Positions 1 through 9,874 of a DNA stretch of 64,000 nucleotides are shown piece by piece. A program made the position numbers and the translations under genes. Numbering within the stretch: position 1 is the first letter of the stretch; every line of letters starts with the position of its first letter. The stretch comes from Margaritispora aquatica (Eukaryota; Ascomycota; Leotiomycetes; Helotiales; Discinellaceae): positions 620,001-684,000 of the forward strand of contig VJWN01000011.1 in assembly GCA_007644065.1 (NCBI GenBank). The letters run 5' to 3'. Under the pieces are notes generated by a model. The model ran no database searches and was not told the DNA's origin. It was given only the letters and a program-made list of their open reading frames with translations.

Positions 1-166
1 GGTAATCAAAGTACGCAATACCAGCGATACGATCCCACAGGTCCATAGCCGCGAGGGCTGATCTTGGGTGCTCTTGGCTTTGGTGTTTTCGCAGCAAGAC
101 ATCCACCCCGAATCCATTGGTCCACAACGACCCACCCACTCCACGGGTGCACCAAAATAGCAACTC
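1..166 (-). CDS. possible partial gene running off the left edge
   Basis: The minus strand stays open from 166 to the window edge (an in-frame TAA lies at 167-169). It reads like protein, with segments such as GVDVLLRKHQSQEHP and MDLWDRIAGIAYFDY. An in-frame ATG at 46 could be the start; otherwise this is an internal exon whose acceptor I cannot place. I recognise no family. Because the coding-like character also extends upstream of the ATG, an exon of a larger gene lying to the left is the better guess. Confidence 0.22.
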
Positions 167-555
167 TTACCTCACTCTAACTGTCGTACCCCACCACCGA
201 ACCCTCTTATTCGCCGGGCGCTTCGAACGTTATTTTTGGCTCATCGATTACATTGCGCAATTCAAATTTCCTCACGCGCTGCGCTGCAGAACTTACTGAC
301 CTTGCTTACCTTTGGCTGAGAAACAAAATCATTTCTCCCGTGAGGTGAGGCTCTATAAACAAACATATCCAATCGGATGTGGATTGGTGGAGGACCTCTT
401 CATATCGCTCGCTGATAGCGGGTTTCCGTGAAACAATTTTGGTCCGCATGGGCTGAACCGCTCAACCGCTGAACCGCTGGAAGGAAAGGAAGGTGTCTCG
501 TGCACTGCGGGGGGAGAGGGGAGAGAGACTTTGACGGATGATCCACCTCGGGAGC

Positions 556-590
556 TTGTCGATTGTCGATTGTCGATTGTCGATTGTCGA
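556..590. repeat. tandem array of the 7-mer TTGTCGA, 5 copies
   Basis: Five exact head-to-tail copies of TTGTCGA are visible. The array lies about 40 bp from the larger GACTT array. Confidence 0.95.
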
Positions 591-631
591 TCATGGTTCT
601 GGTTCTGCTTCCAAAAAGCTTGGCTTGGCTC

Positions 632-756
632 GACTTGACTTGACTTGACTTGACTTGACTTGACTTGACTTGACTTGACTTGACTTGACTTGACTTGACT
701 TGACTTGACTTGACTTGACTTGACTTGACTTGACTTGACTTGACTTGACTTGACTT
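632..756. repeat. pentanucleotide microsatellite (GACTT)25
   Basis: Twenty-five uninterrupted exact copies of GACTT (125 bp). An apparent ORF through it encodes only a Lys-Ser-Ser-Gln-Val repeat and is not a gene. The absence of sequence decay suggests recent slippage or an assembly-collapsed locus. Confidence 0.97.
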
Positions 757-1154
757 CATGTGTTCATTCCTTCCTTCATTCCTTCTTCTTCCCTTGATCT
801 AATCTAATTCATCTCATGCAAACAATCTAATACAACACAATGCAATAATGTCCTGCATCCGTACGGATATCGATACGTATTCTTCACCTACCTACTTACT
901 GTATCCATTCTCACCTACATTCCAAGCTCTACTGCTAACGAGGCGATTCGACTCTTGGTACAGCGCTTCGATTGCTGGGCAAGCAGTCAGATACCTATCT
1001 CCTATCTGAGGTATGTACATACACAAGGCAAGAAGGCGTTTGGCAACATGCATACATACACAGCAAGCACTCAGACCAACCTTATGCAACTGCAAGGCAA
1101 GTGAAGTAGACCAACCTCCCCGATTTCTCACTTGCTCCTACCTACTACCTTATT

Positions 1155-1179
1155 TTACCTTACCTTACCTTACCTTACC
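1155..1179. repeat. (TTACC)5 microsatellite
   Basis: Five perfect copies of TTACC, flanked by degenerate CCTAC/TTACC words. Confidence 0.9.
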
Positions 1180-2056
1180 TCTTACCGTAACTTATCCTCC
1201 ATCTCAATGTACTCGAATCACATCACATGTCGATCGAGATCAAAATCCAAGAATGGAAACATGTTTCCACTCCACTTCCGTCCCTTCCCTTTCCTTTCTA
1301 ACACCGGCACTTTCGTTCTTTTCCTTTCCTTCCTTTCCTTACCCAGCTCCCGGCTGATAAAAATAGCTACTGGATGACATACCTCCCTCACATCCACAAC
1401 GTCGCATCATATCATACCGCTCCGTACCGTGCAAGACTATCAATGCCATGAGAGATGAGATGAGACCTACTTTAAGTCCCGGCTTATGCATAGGTCCTCT
1501 ATGCGCCAGGTAGGCCAGACCAGGCCGGACCTACAGGAAGTTGACCGGACCAGACCAGTTTGGTGACCAAGACATGACAAGACAAGACAAGACGAGCGGG
1601 AGGGTGTCAACTCGGTCCTCTCAACTCAACTCGACTCAGTACATACGTACGTGTCTCGTATGTATACACTCCATAAGGTATAAGGTAGGTAGAGATGACG
1701 ACCTCTTTCGTTTCATTTCATCCTATTTTAGATTTAGATTTAGTTTTAGCTTTAGCTTTAGCTTCTAGCAGGGCGATCATATGAATTCTAGGTACTTTTG
1801 TGGGGGAATTTATTCACGAGATGAGAGGGAGTGAGAGGGAGTGAGAGAGTGTGTGAGAGTGAAAGCGAGAGAGTTGAACAAATGACATTCTCCCTTGTAT
1901 CATTCGAGACATACAAAGGTGAAGTGAACGAACAATATAATATAGGTAGGCTAAAGTCTTACTTACCTAACCCTACTCACCTACTCACCTACTCACTTAC
2001 CGAGTAAGGGGACAGACATAAAAATAAAAATAGAAATAGGAATTCACATGAGAACT

Positions 2057-2076
2057 TACCTACCTACCTACCTACC
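2057..2076. repeat. (TACC)5 microsatellite
   Basis: Five perfect TACC units. Related words recur at about 1960-2000 and 2340-2375. Confidence 0.9.
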
Positions 2077-2700
2077 TTACCCAGGCCAGGTAGGCATCTT
2101 ACTTACCCACTCGGGACGGACGTCTGCGTTCTAGGTAACACCCTCATAGGCAAGGCAAGGTAATGCAAGCCAAGGTCCAAGGTAGGGCAACGCAGTGGTG
2201 GAACCCGAAAGAGGGTTAATTTTAGCGAGGGACTGAGGCAGCAGTATGCGCTCACACTCACCAAGTATCTCAGTTGAGAAGAAAGATGGCGGTTTTCCTT
2301 TTCGTAATTCGTGATTTCGATGTGGGGGAGGAGGGGGAGAGGGAATCAATACCCTTCTTACCTTACGTTACTTGTTACTTGTGCACAAGTGAGTTGAAGG
2401 GAAGAAAAAAAAAATAGGAAAAAAGAAAAGCGAAGAGTGGAAAGTCAGTTGAGGTGCAAGCTCTCACTCATAAACAAAACAAAGATTCGTCCTTTTATAT
2501 GTCCCTTTCTATCAACGTCTTGATTTGGAAGAGTAGAATAGAAAGAATGCTTGCTTGCTTCCTTGCTGATACACTGGCTTGTTGCCCAAATGCCGTCCTC
2601 ACAATGAATTTGATCCCAAAACCTCTATCTTAACAACACATCATCATACAATACAATGCCACGCGCAACTCCTCATACCCACCTATTTTAATCCACCCAC

Positions 2701-5046
2701 TCATGCCGTTTTATCGCTAAACCCTTCCTGATGCCAATCCCCACGCGCCGAATCCCCACCCGCTACCACAGCGCCTCCCGCCACCGCAGCACTGATGTCG
2801 CCCATGGTGTTGGGATCCGCCGTGCCCAGCCAATACAGCGACAGGAACACGAGGAAGTGCAACGCGACGCAGTAGCCCGCGAACAGGTTGCGGCTCGTTC
2901 GTGTCGCCAGGACCATCCTGGTGATGGAGAATACGACTCTCTCGGGGAGACTCATGCGCTTGTATGCGCGAGCCGATTCTCGGCCTCGGAAGGCTGCAAA
3001 GGGGGATATGTTGGATTCGTAGGCGGATCGATAGCGGTCTAGTGCTAGTCCGGAGGTGTTGGAGCCGGCCATCTGGATGGTGGATGGGTTGGGGTTGGAG
3101 GCATAGGACGATGCTGATGAGGTTGTTGGTCCAGATCGGTTGTAAGTGGATACATATCTGGTTTTCTCGTACAGATTGAGATTATCCTTCTGTAAGGATG
3201 CAATCTCCTGTCGTAGCGAGGATATCGAGCGATGGCTTTCAGAAAGCTCATTTTCAAGTTGAGAGTTTCGCTTCTTGAATCGATCGCGTTGAGCGGTGAT
3301 CATAGGTAAAATACCAGAACCACCTCCAACCGGCTCTCCAGATCGTAATGCCTCGAGGGATGTACCTCCAAGATGTGCTTGGGACCTCGGGTCGAACCCA
3401 GATATTATCGAGGATGTCGGGGAGATCCTGCCTTTCCGGCCAAAATTTCCTGGTGCTTGAGGATGCCTACTTATGTACGTACCAGCAACCGAAGCCCCTG
3501 ATGGATACGCATTTGCCCCGTCGTGAACATTCGCTAAATCATTCTCTAGGGTGGCATTAAGATGCTGCGCTCTTTCGAGTTCATCATTAACTCTCGACAG
3601 ATCTTCTTGCATGGACTGGAGTCTAGCCTGCAGATCCTGATGAGACACTCTCAAGATGGTCAACTCATCACTGAGTTTCTTATTCCTGGCAAGCAAGAGC
3701 TGCTCCAAAGTATCGCTCTTACTTTTAGCAGTCGCTCCATTGTCAAGCCCCGCTTGTGCGGTAGGCTCCTCATCCACTTCATCGTCATCACCTGTAGAAA
3801 ATTCAATGCTCTTTAGCACCTCGAGCTCTTGCTTAACATCCTCATAATCACTCCATTTCTGAACCTTGATCTTCAGACTATCTCGTTCTTCTTTCAGCAT
3901 CACTATTTCTCTTTCCAGTGACCGCAATTTCGCATCGAGTTCTCGCTTTCTAGCGTCTCGCTCAACACGAGCTGCATCAACTTTTCGTAAAAGAGACGAG
4001 TTCTCGGATCGCATTCGCATATAAGCTGGGTCGTCCTCTACGTTCAATGCGGGCTGGCTTGGTATTTGTGAAGCCGCTTGAGCAAGTTCAATTCGCATTT
4101 GCTCGTTCCTCGCTTCAACTTCAGCCAAACGAACACTGGTTCTCTCTAAATCAGAGTTGACCATTTCCAGCTCTGCGCTTGTGACATGACCTCGTGCACC
4201 ATCATTTTCGGCGTTCTCGGACTGACCCATCCGTTGGGTCACTTCGTAACTCGCTTTGATTTCATTCAGTAACCGGTCCTGGTTCTCAACCTTGTCTTCC
4301 AACAGTTTCTCCTTGGCCTCCCAATTGTCCTTCTTCTCCTCTAATACTGCTGCCCAGGAAGTCTCGACATCCTTGACCTTAGTTTCCAAGCCTTCTTCCA
4401 AAGTTTTCCGTGCTGATCTTTCATTCTCTAGCCTTGACTCGGTCTCTTCGAGTTGCGATGTGAGTTTGCTAACGCTCTTTTGGAGATGTTCGTTTTCTTG
4501 TGTGACTTTGGGTAATGTGTCCTCCGATAACAGTAATGAATCGACCGATGCTTCAAGGAGTGGGTATGGATCAGGCGCTTCTGAGAGTGCAGAATAGACA
4601 TTGATGAAGGCTGTATTCGTAGATTTGGCATGGTTCGCAAGCAGGTCAATGAAGGTCTGATATGCTAGAGCGAGGGTCAGTTGCGCCTAAGCCTATATGC
4701 CATCCCTAGACATACCTTTTAGTAATCCTTTGATCTCCCCTAACTTTGCAGAATCATCTAATTTTCTAAAATCCTTTGTCTTCTGTGCTAAGTCTTTGCG
4801 TTGAACTGTAGAGTCTCTTTGATAGTCAACAATTTCCGATGCCGTGCTGTCTAGGGTTGGGATCATAGATGTGAGATCAATCTCTGATCACGGTTAGCAG
4901 ATCCACAGCAAGTCTGTGATTCCAAGCTTACTCCGCCATGCTGAAATTGCCTTCTGGAACTTGTTGTCGCCCTCAGGATCTATAGAGTCATGGACAGGTG
5001 GCTGTTTGGATGCCTCTACAGGCGCATCTGTCGCAAGGTCGGCCAT
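2701..5046 (-). CDS. COY1: Golgi membrane coiled-coil protein, COY1/CASP family
   Basis: The three exons are 5046-4932, 4883-4716 and 4664-2701, giving 748 aa. The 48- and 51-bp introns have GTAAGC/GTATGT donors, and the first has a CTAAC branch. The ATG at 5046 is preferred because the frame upstream offers only a TTG. Near the N-terminus lies AISAWRKIDLTS, followed by a region on dividing and fusing residues shared with CASP proteins. A long heptad-rich coiled coil covers most of the protein. The CASP C-terminal domain ends in one membrane segment at about residues 688-709 (core CVALHFLVFLSLYWLG), with a short tail after it. Known for the family: CASP/Coy1 is a tail-anchored Golgi protein acting in intra-Golgi retrograde tethering with the COG complex and SNAREs. 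The length matches fungal homologues. Confidence 0.92.
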
Positions 5047-6374
5047 TTGTCCGGCTTTCAGGATGTGGTCATCAGATATTGGCAGAGTCAATTGAAGTAG
5101 CTAGATGGAGAGGCAGGAGAATGAATGTGATGAATTGTCTGAATGATAATTAAAGTATGCTACAATCGATGTATTTTTGGGTATGTGGTGTTGTCCAATT
5201 CATTCAGCCTCTCATGACAGCTCGGCCACCAGGTACAAGCTCCGATCCAGATGAGACCCCTGAAACGGAGAAAGACCGGGAGTTTGCAGCATCTACATAC
5301 AGGACTGTACTGTACAGTACCCTATGGACCTGGGATTGATTCTGTCTTCCCTGGATCTCATCTCTCATCTCATCTGTCCTCCTCGTCGTCATAGGTTCTT
5401 TTCTGAAGCTGTTCAACTTATTCTTTATTAAATCTCAAAGCAAAGATTCTCATACTTTTCTCGTTTTTTTATAATTTTATTTCAGCGTTCTTGAGGTTAC
5501 ACTTCTGGTCACCTTTCTAAGCTACTGCTCAAATGCCAATGCCAATACCTCAAGTGAGGATCATTCATACATAGTGTGGTTTCTCTTTCACATTCTTTGG
5601 TTCTCATTGTTATAATTTTCAATCAACTTTTGTACTTTGTTTGACTTCTGGTTAATGTGACCCATTGTTGCCACCTCGTTTCACGCTTTACTATGATAGC
5701 TCATCAGTACATGACGTTTGCTTCTTCTACGTTGTATTACCTATCATCTCGTATGATGGGGAAAGCTTTCGAGGCCTCCCTCATTCCAATGTATGAACAA
5801 CGAAGACCAATTTCTAGTTATGGCATGATGCAGTTACGAGTACCAGTCAGCGCCCTTGCAAGGCTAAGGCAGACAGCTCTTTATTTGATCTTAGTGCTCG
5901 TCAAGCTCTTAGTGTACAATGCCGAGTAGCAAGTGAAGAGTAAAGTTCTGAAAGCCACACTGATTTGGCAGTACAGATGCAAAACCAAGGATGGCCACTT
6001 ATTCCAACCAACGAATGTCTCTGGAGTTATGCATACCCATGGTATTAAGACCATTCAGACTGGGGAATTCGGTCTAAAGCGACAAGGCGGATTTTCCATT
6101 GGGGGCTGAAGAGTTGGCTTGCAGGAAAACGATAAGATCCCATCGTTTGGTTCGCGAATTGAGGGGGATCATGGGGGGCTGTTGCCTGCCACTGCCTGGG
6201 AGCTGAGGCTGCACAGCCCATCAATGAGTCGTTGGGGAGACAGTGATAAATACTTGTCCAACTCACCCAAAATTTTCATTTGATCAGGTTTCACTTGTGA
6301 ATAATCGTTACTGTTCACCTCTCAAGAGAAACTCCATCCCACAATAATTCGAATACCTCCGACCAAGAGACATA
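5047..6374. promoter_or_regulatory. divergent intergenic region between COY1 and the RS-rich gene
   Basis: No gene was found; the longest open frames lack an ATG. The region should hold both promoters, since the flanking genes point away from each other. A perfect 14-bp palindrome GTACTGTACAGTAC lies at 5307-5320. T-rich tracts around 5400-5650 look like fungal promoter or UTR sequence. Confidence 0.5.
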
Positions 6375-8149
6375 ATGGCTGCGCCAAATGGACGTCCTGG
6401 AGCATTTCTTCGCGAAGTCGCCGAGCTGGGAGCTGAGTTGAACATAGCTTTCACCAAGTTCATTACTTACCGCAAAGTACAAGATCGTCGTCTCGAGAAC
6501 CTCTATGCTACCCTGAACATCACAACCGGTGCTCTTAAGTCTCTAAGTACGACTCTCAACACATATGGATCCGATTTCGAGATGGAAGAAGACGTGACCC
6601 GATCGGTAGCCGAGAAATGCAAGTCGAGTTTCGAGACCCTCCTCACCTTAGTCAACGAGGGAAATGCCGAGGGAGGTGCATGGAAGAGCAATGGGACCAT
6701 CGGTGGACAAGCAATCACCACAGAAGTTGATCCTTGGCTCTTAATCACCATGGCTGTTGGAGGACGTGAAGATGCGAAGGCCTACTGGAAGGGCCTCGAT
6801 GAGAACAGAGATGAAGTGGTCGAACTGCAGCATCTTGTCAAGTATATGGTGTTGAAGTCCATGGAAGACAAGTAAATTTTCCCGATCCAATGTTTGGAAG
6901 CACTCCTAATCATCCACTAGGGCGACTCTTACTCCAGATCTCGAGCAAGAACTTCAGAAACTCAAAAGCCTGCTCCCACACATTGTTCAGAATCGGGAGA
7001 CTATTGAGAAAGCAAAGAAGGCAGAGGCAGATTTTCAAGCAGAGATTGAGGCAGGCATTGAAAGGGGAAGGAAGAAGCGAGAGGAGATGGCTAGACTTTC
7101 TCGACGTGATTCAATTGCGAACAGCGAGGCTACCCTGAGGGTCGATCAACCAAGGGAACCAATCATCATCAGAAACAAGGAGCGAGACTTTGATACTCGC
7201 AGCGTTTCTTCGTACTGCTCAACCAGCTCTTCAACGTAAGTGTCTACCCTGCCTATCAAATAAAACACCTCACTAATCTACGTTTCTCAGATCTACTGAT
7301 GATACCCCAGAAGAGATATATGAGGAATGGATCCTTCGTTGGAATCCACCTGTCAAAACCGTCAACCGCAGCTGGGGTTTCCTAGGCCTCAAGTTCAAGA
7401 ACTATTATGAGGACATCGGCTTCTGGGGCACAGATCCCGAGTTCCGCACTGAAGAAGAGATGAAGGAGCAAGAGAAGTTTGCTTCCGCAGACAAGTCTCC
7501 TGATAAGCTCAAGGAATCCATCTGCAAGGTCTTGCAAGCCCTTCCAAACAAGGGAGGGGAGGCTATCGACCACCTTCTCGATGAGCGTACTGAGTCTTCG
7601 TCCCATGAAGACGCCAAGAGAGAGTGGATTGTCGTTGCTGTCAGGCCAAAGCAGAAATTCCCATACGGTTCGGCTAAGAAATGGGGTAAAGATCCTCTTA
7701 CCACAGACTGGCTCGTCACTATCAAGGGCATGACCATCGACACAAAAGACCGCTCGAGATCATACCGCCGCGACGACCCATTCGAGAAGCGTTCCCGCCG
7801 AGACTATAGCCCTCGCCGTCGCTACCGTTCACGATCCCCACCACGCAGATATCCAGTCGTTGAGAGAATCCGCCCAATGCCCAGAGATCGCTCACCATAC
7901 AACAGACCCATGCCTATGCTACGCAACCCAGTCAGGAGCCCCATTCCCATACGCGAGAGAAATACACCAGATGTCTTTATCGAGGATGGGTTTGTGCAAG
8001 GCAAAGTTGTAGTGGGAAAGATTATGACGAAGAAGGAGGCTGAAGAGAAGATGGTGGGGATCTGGGAAGGGATGGTGAAGAAAGCTGGGGAGCCTGTTGT
8101 GGAGGAGAAGAAAGAGGTAGTTGTCGAGAGTATTGAGAAGGATGAATAA
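6375..8149 (+). CDS. uncharacterised protein with an Arg/Ser-rich segment
   Basis: The exons are 6375-6871, 6921-7235 and 7291-8149, giving 556 aa in one frame across two introns (49 and 55 bp; donors GTAAAT and GTAAGT). The first 160 residues are a helical block rich in conserved-looking leucines (VAELGAELNIAFTKF). It resembles the N-terminal helical domain found on many fungal STAND or ankyrin proteins, but I cannot assign it firmly. Residues about 180-240 are charged and coiled-coil-like. A middle globular part contains YEEWILRWNPP and WIVVAVRPKQKFPYG. Residues about 425-460 are an RS/RD tract (RRRYRSRSPPRR), followed by a conserved-looking tail. The RS tract suggests a nuclear or RNA-associated role, by inference only. 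No enzyme motif was found. Confidence 0.75.
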
Positions 8150-8841
8150 GTCTCAGACTATGGAACGAATTTGACGAATCTCCTTGCGCTTGCTTATTTG
8201 GATCAGGTCCTGTTTTTAGTTCTGGTATAGGCTTTTGATCTCAGGATGTTCAGCGCTGGAAGTCATTCTTTGGTCAAGCAATTTGAAATTGCAAGCTTGG
8301 ATGCTGTTTTGCTTTACTATTACCACTACAGAAGAATCACCAATTAGCAATAGAGGTGACAGATAAATAGCAATACAGACCACTTATCCTGTCCAAAACA
8401 ATGTTCATGGCTATGCGTATTACTGGTTGGCGTGCAAACAATATGTAACAATAGGTAAGTTGAATGACAAGTATTCTCATACACCCTAGGTAGAGAAAGT
8501 ACATACAACAATACGTTATCCCCGCATCCTCTCATAACCGCGGACTTTTATACTGTCAGCGATGACAAAAAAGGAGAAGCGGATCCTTATGAGCTTGGCC
8601 AAGGCCCAGCAGTCAGCACAGTACACGAGAGGACAAGTAGAATTCACACACAAAGACATGGTACTAGCTTCCTCCTTTCCTGGGATTCCTTTCAGAGGTG
8701 TATATAAACATTGTGCACCATCGCCAATCCAAGTCCAAATCTCTCTCACACCACATCTAAACCCAATTCTGATCTTCCAACCCCACTCCGAGCTATACCC
8801 ATCCCAATCCAAAAACCACACTACACGCCACACATACAGAA
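8150..8841. promoter_or_regulatory. intergenic region with TATA box of the ABM gene
   Basis: A TATATAA box at 8701-8707 lies 141 bp before the ATG at 8842. It is followed by a C/A-rich leader typical of well-expressed fungal genes. The open frame starting at 8562 uses a non-conserved ATG upstream of the leader and is not taken as a gene. Confidence 0.6.
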
Positions 8842-9361
8842 ATGTTCCATCCCGCCCCAAAAGTAGCATTCATCCTGCAAGTGAAAATCACCATCTCCCC
8901 CACCAACCGCGATGCCTTCCTCGCTTACCTGCGCCCCGTGACGGAGAAAGTCATGGCCGAGCCCCAGTGCGCGTATTTCTTCGTCGGGGAGAACGTCCAG
9001 GAGCCGGGCGTCTTCCACTTGACCGAGGGCTGGACCGAGGACGTGACTTGGTTTATGGCGGTATGTCGTTCTCCTGGTAGATGGATGTGAGAGATGAGGC
9101 GATGTGGTTGGTGAGGGCGTGCTAATGCGTGCATTTGGGGGGGGATAGAATCAGATCACTAAGGCGTATTATGAGCCGTATCTGGCGGAGACGGAGAAGA
9201 TGTTTATTGCTGAGAGTGAGTTCTTGTGGCTCTGGTTCTATGATGTTGTACTATAATGGGATTGGAATGTCGATGCTGATTTGTGGTCATGAATAGGAGT
9301 TGCCACTGCGTGTTCGCCGGTTGATGGATTGAACCACGTTCAAATCGAGATTATGAAGTGA
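8842..9361 (+). CDS. antibiotic biosynthesis monooxygenase (ABM) domain protein
   Basis: The exons are 8842-9060, 9149-9215 and 9297-9361, giving 116 aa. The introns are 88 bp (donor GTATGT) and 81 bp (donor GTGAGT); the first contains a G8 run. The sequence fits a single ABM-type ferredoxin-like domain. An opening beta strand (VAFILQVKITI) is followed by NRDAFLAYLRPVTEKVMAEP, then YFFVGEN, a core VFHLTEGW, and a helix with AYYEPYL. Known for the family: these small dimeric proteins include quinone-forming monooxygenases (YgiN, ActVA-Orf6) and heme-degrading enzymes, but many have no known substrate. No secretion signal was seen. The substrate cannot be inferred from the neighbours. Confidence 0.82.
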
Positions 9362-9874
9362 ATGGTAGCTGGATTTTGAAAACTTCGGGGCTATAGCACG
9401 AATGATGACAGTTACGGGGTAGCATATATAGAATTCATTAGTTCTGTCATGAATGATCGCACACTGGTATATTAGCGGGTTTTGTTTGTTCTCAGAAAGT
9501 GGCACTTAATTGCAGAGAATAGGAGTCATTTTTCTTCCATGAAATCACTCTGTACAGTACAATTCTACATCACAGGAAGTTCGAAACAAGCACTTGGTAA
9601 TAATCATTTCTTGACGAGGTCAAATTGAATGAAATTCGAAGCGAGAATAGGCTTGCCTTCAGGCTGTTTCAGGGCGTTTACCCCTGTTAATAAGCGAACC
9701 ACCATCCGACTCCAATTACGTAGGAGCGTGAACCCTAGCCTCACAAGCACAAGGCAGCAAGTTAGAGAGCTCCAGCCCACTAACACTCGATCCTGTGCAC
9801 TCATTAGCTCAACCAATAACTTCAAAATTAGCAGAGATGCGCTGAAGTGAGATTGAGCACATGCTCCATATACC
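9362..9874. other. intergenic, no gene seen
   Basis: This gap holds the 3' UTR of the ABM gene and the upstream region of the Vps3-like gene. The long open frame on the opposite strand (9604-10245) overlaps the first two exons of the Vps3-like gene and is a shadow. Confidence 0.5.

Larger units (their letters stand above)
167..2700. other. gene-poor low-complexity stretch
   Basis: No convincing gene was found. The stretch carries several perfect short tandem arrays (listed separately), a purine-rich GAGAG/GTGAG tract around 1821-1876, and many scattered copies of TTACC/TACC/CCTAC words. Open frames here are created by the repeats themselves. Confidence 0.6.

Noticed and set aside
400..759. 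119-codon frame encoding repeated KSSQV
   Set aside because: Produced entirely by the GACTT microsatellite.
1726..1770. TTTAGN-rich tract as an interstitial telomere
   Set aside because: Units vary (TTTAGA, TTTAGT, TTTAGC) and do not match the fungal TTAGGG repeat.
5657..5929. 90-codon plus-strand frame
   Set aside because: It begins with GTG rather than ATG, has no homology that I recognise and lies in a promoter region.
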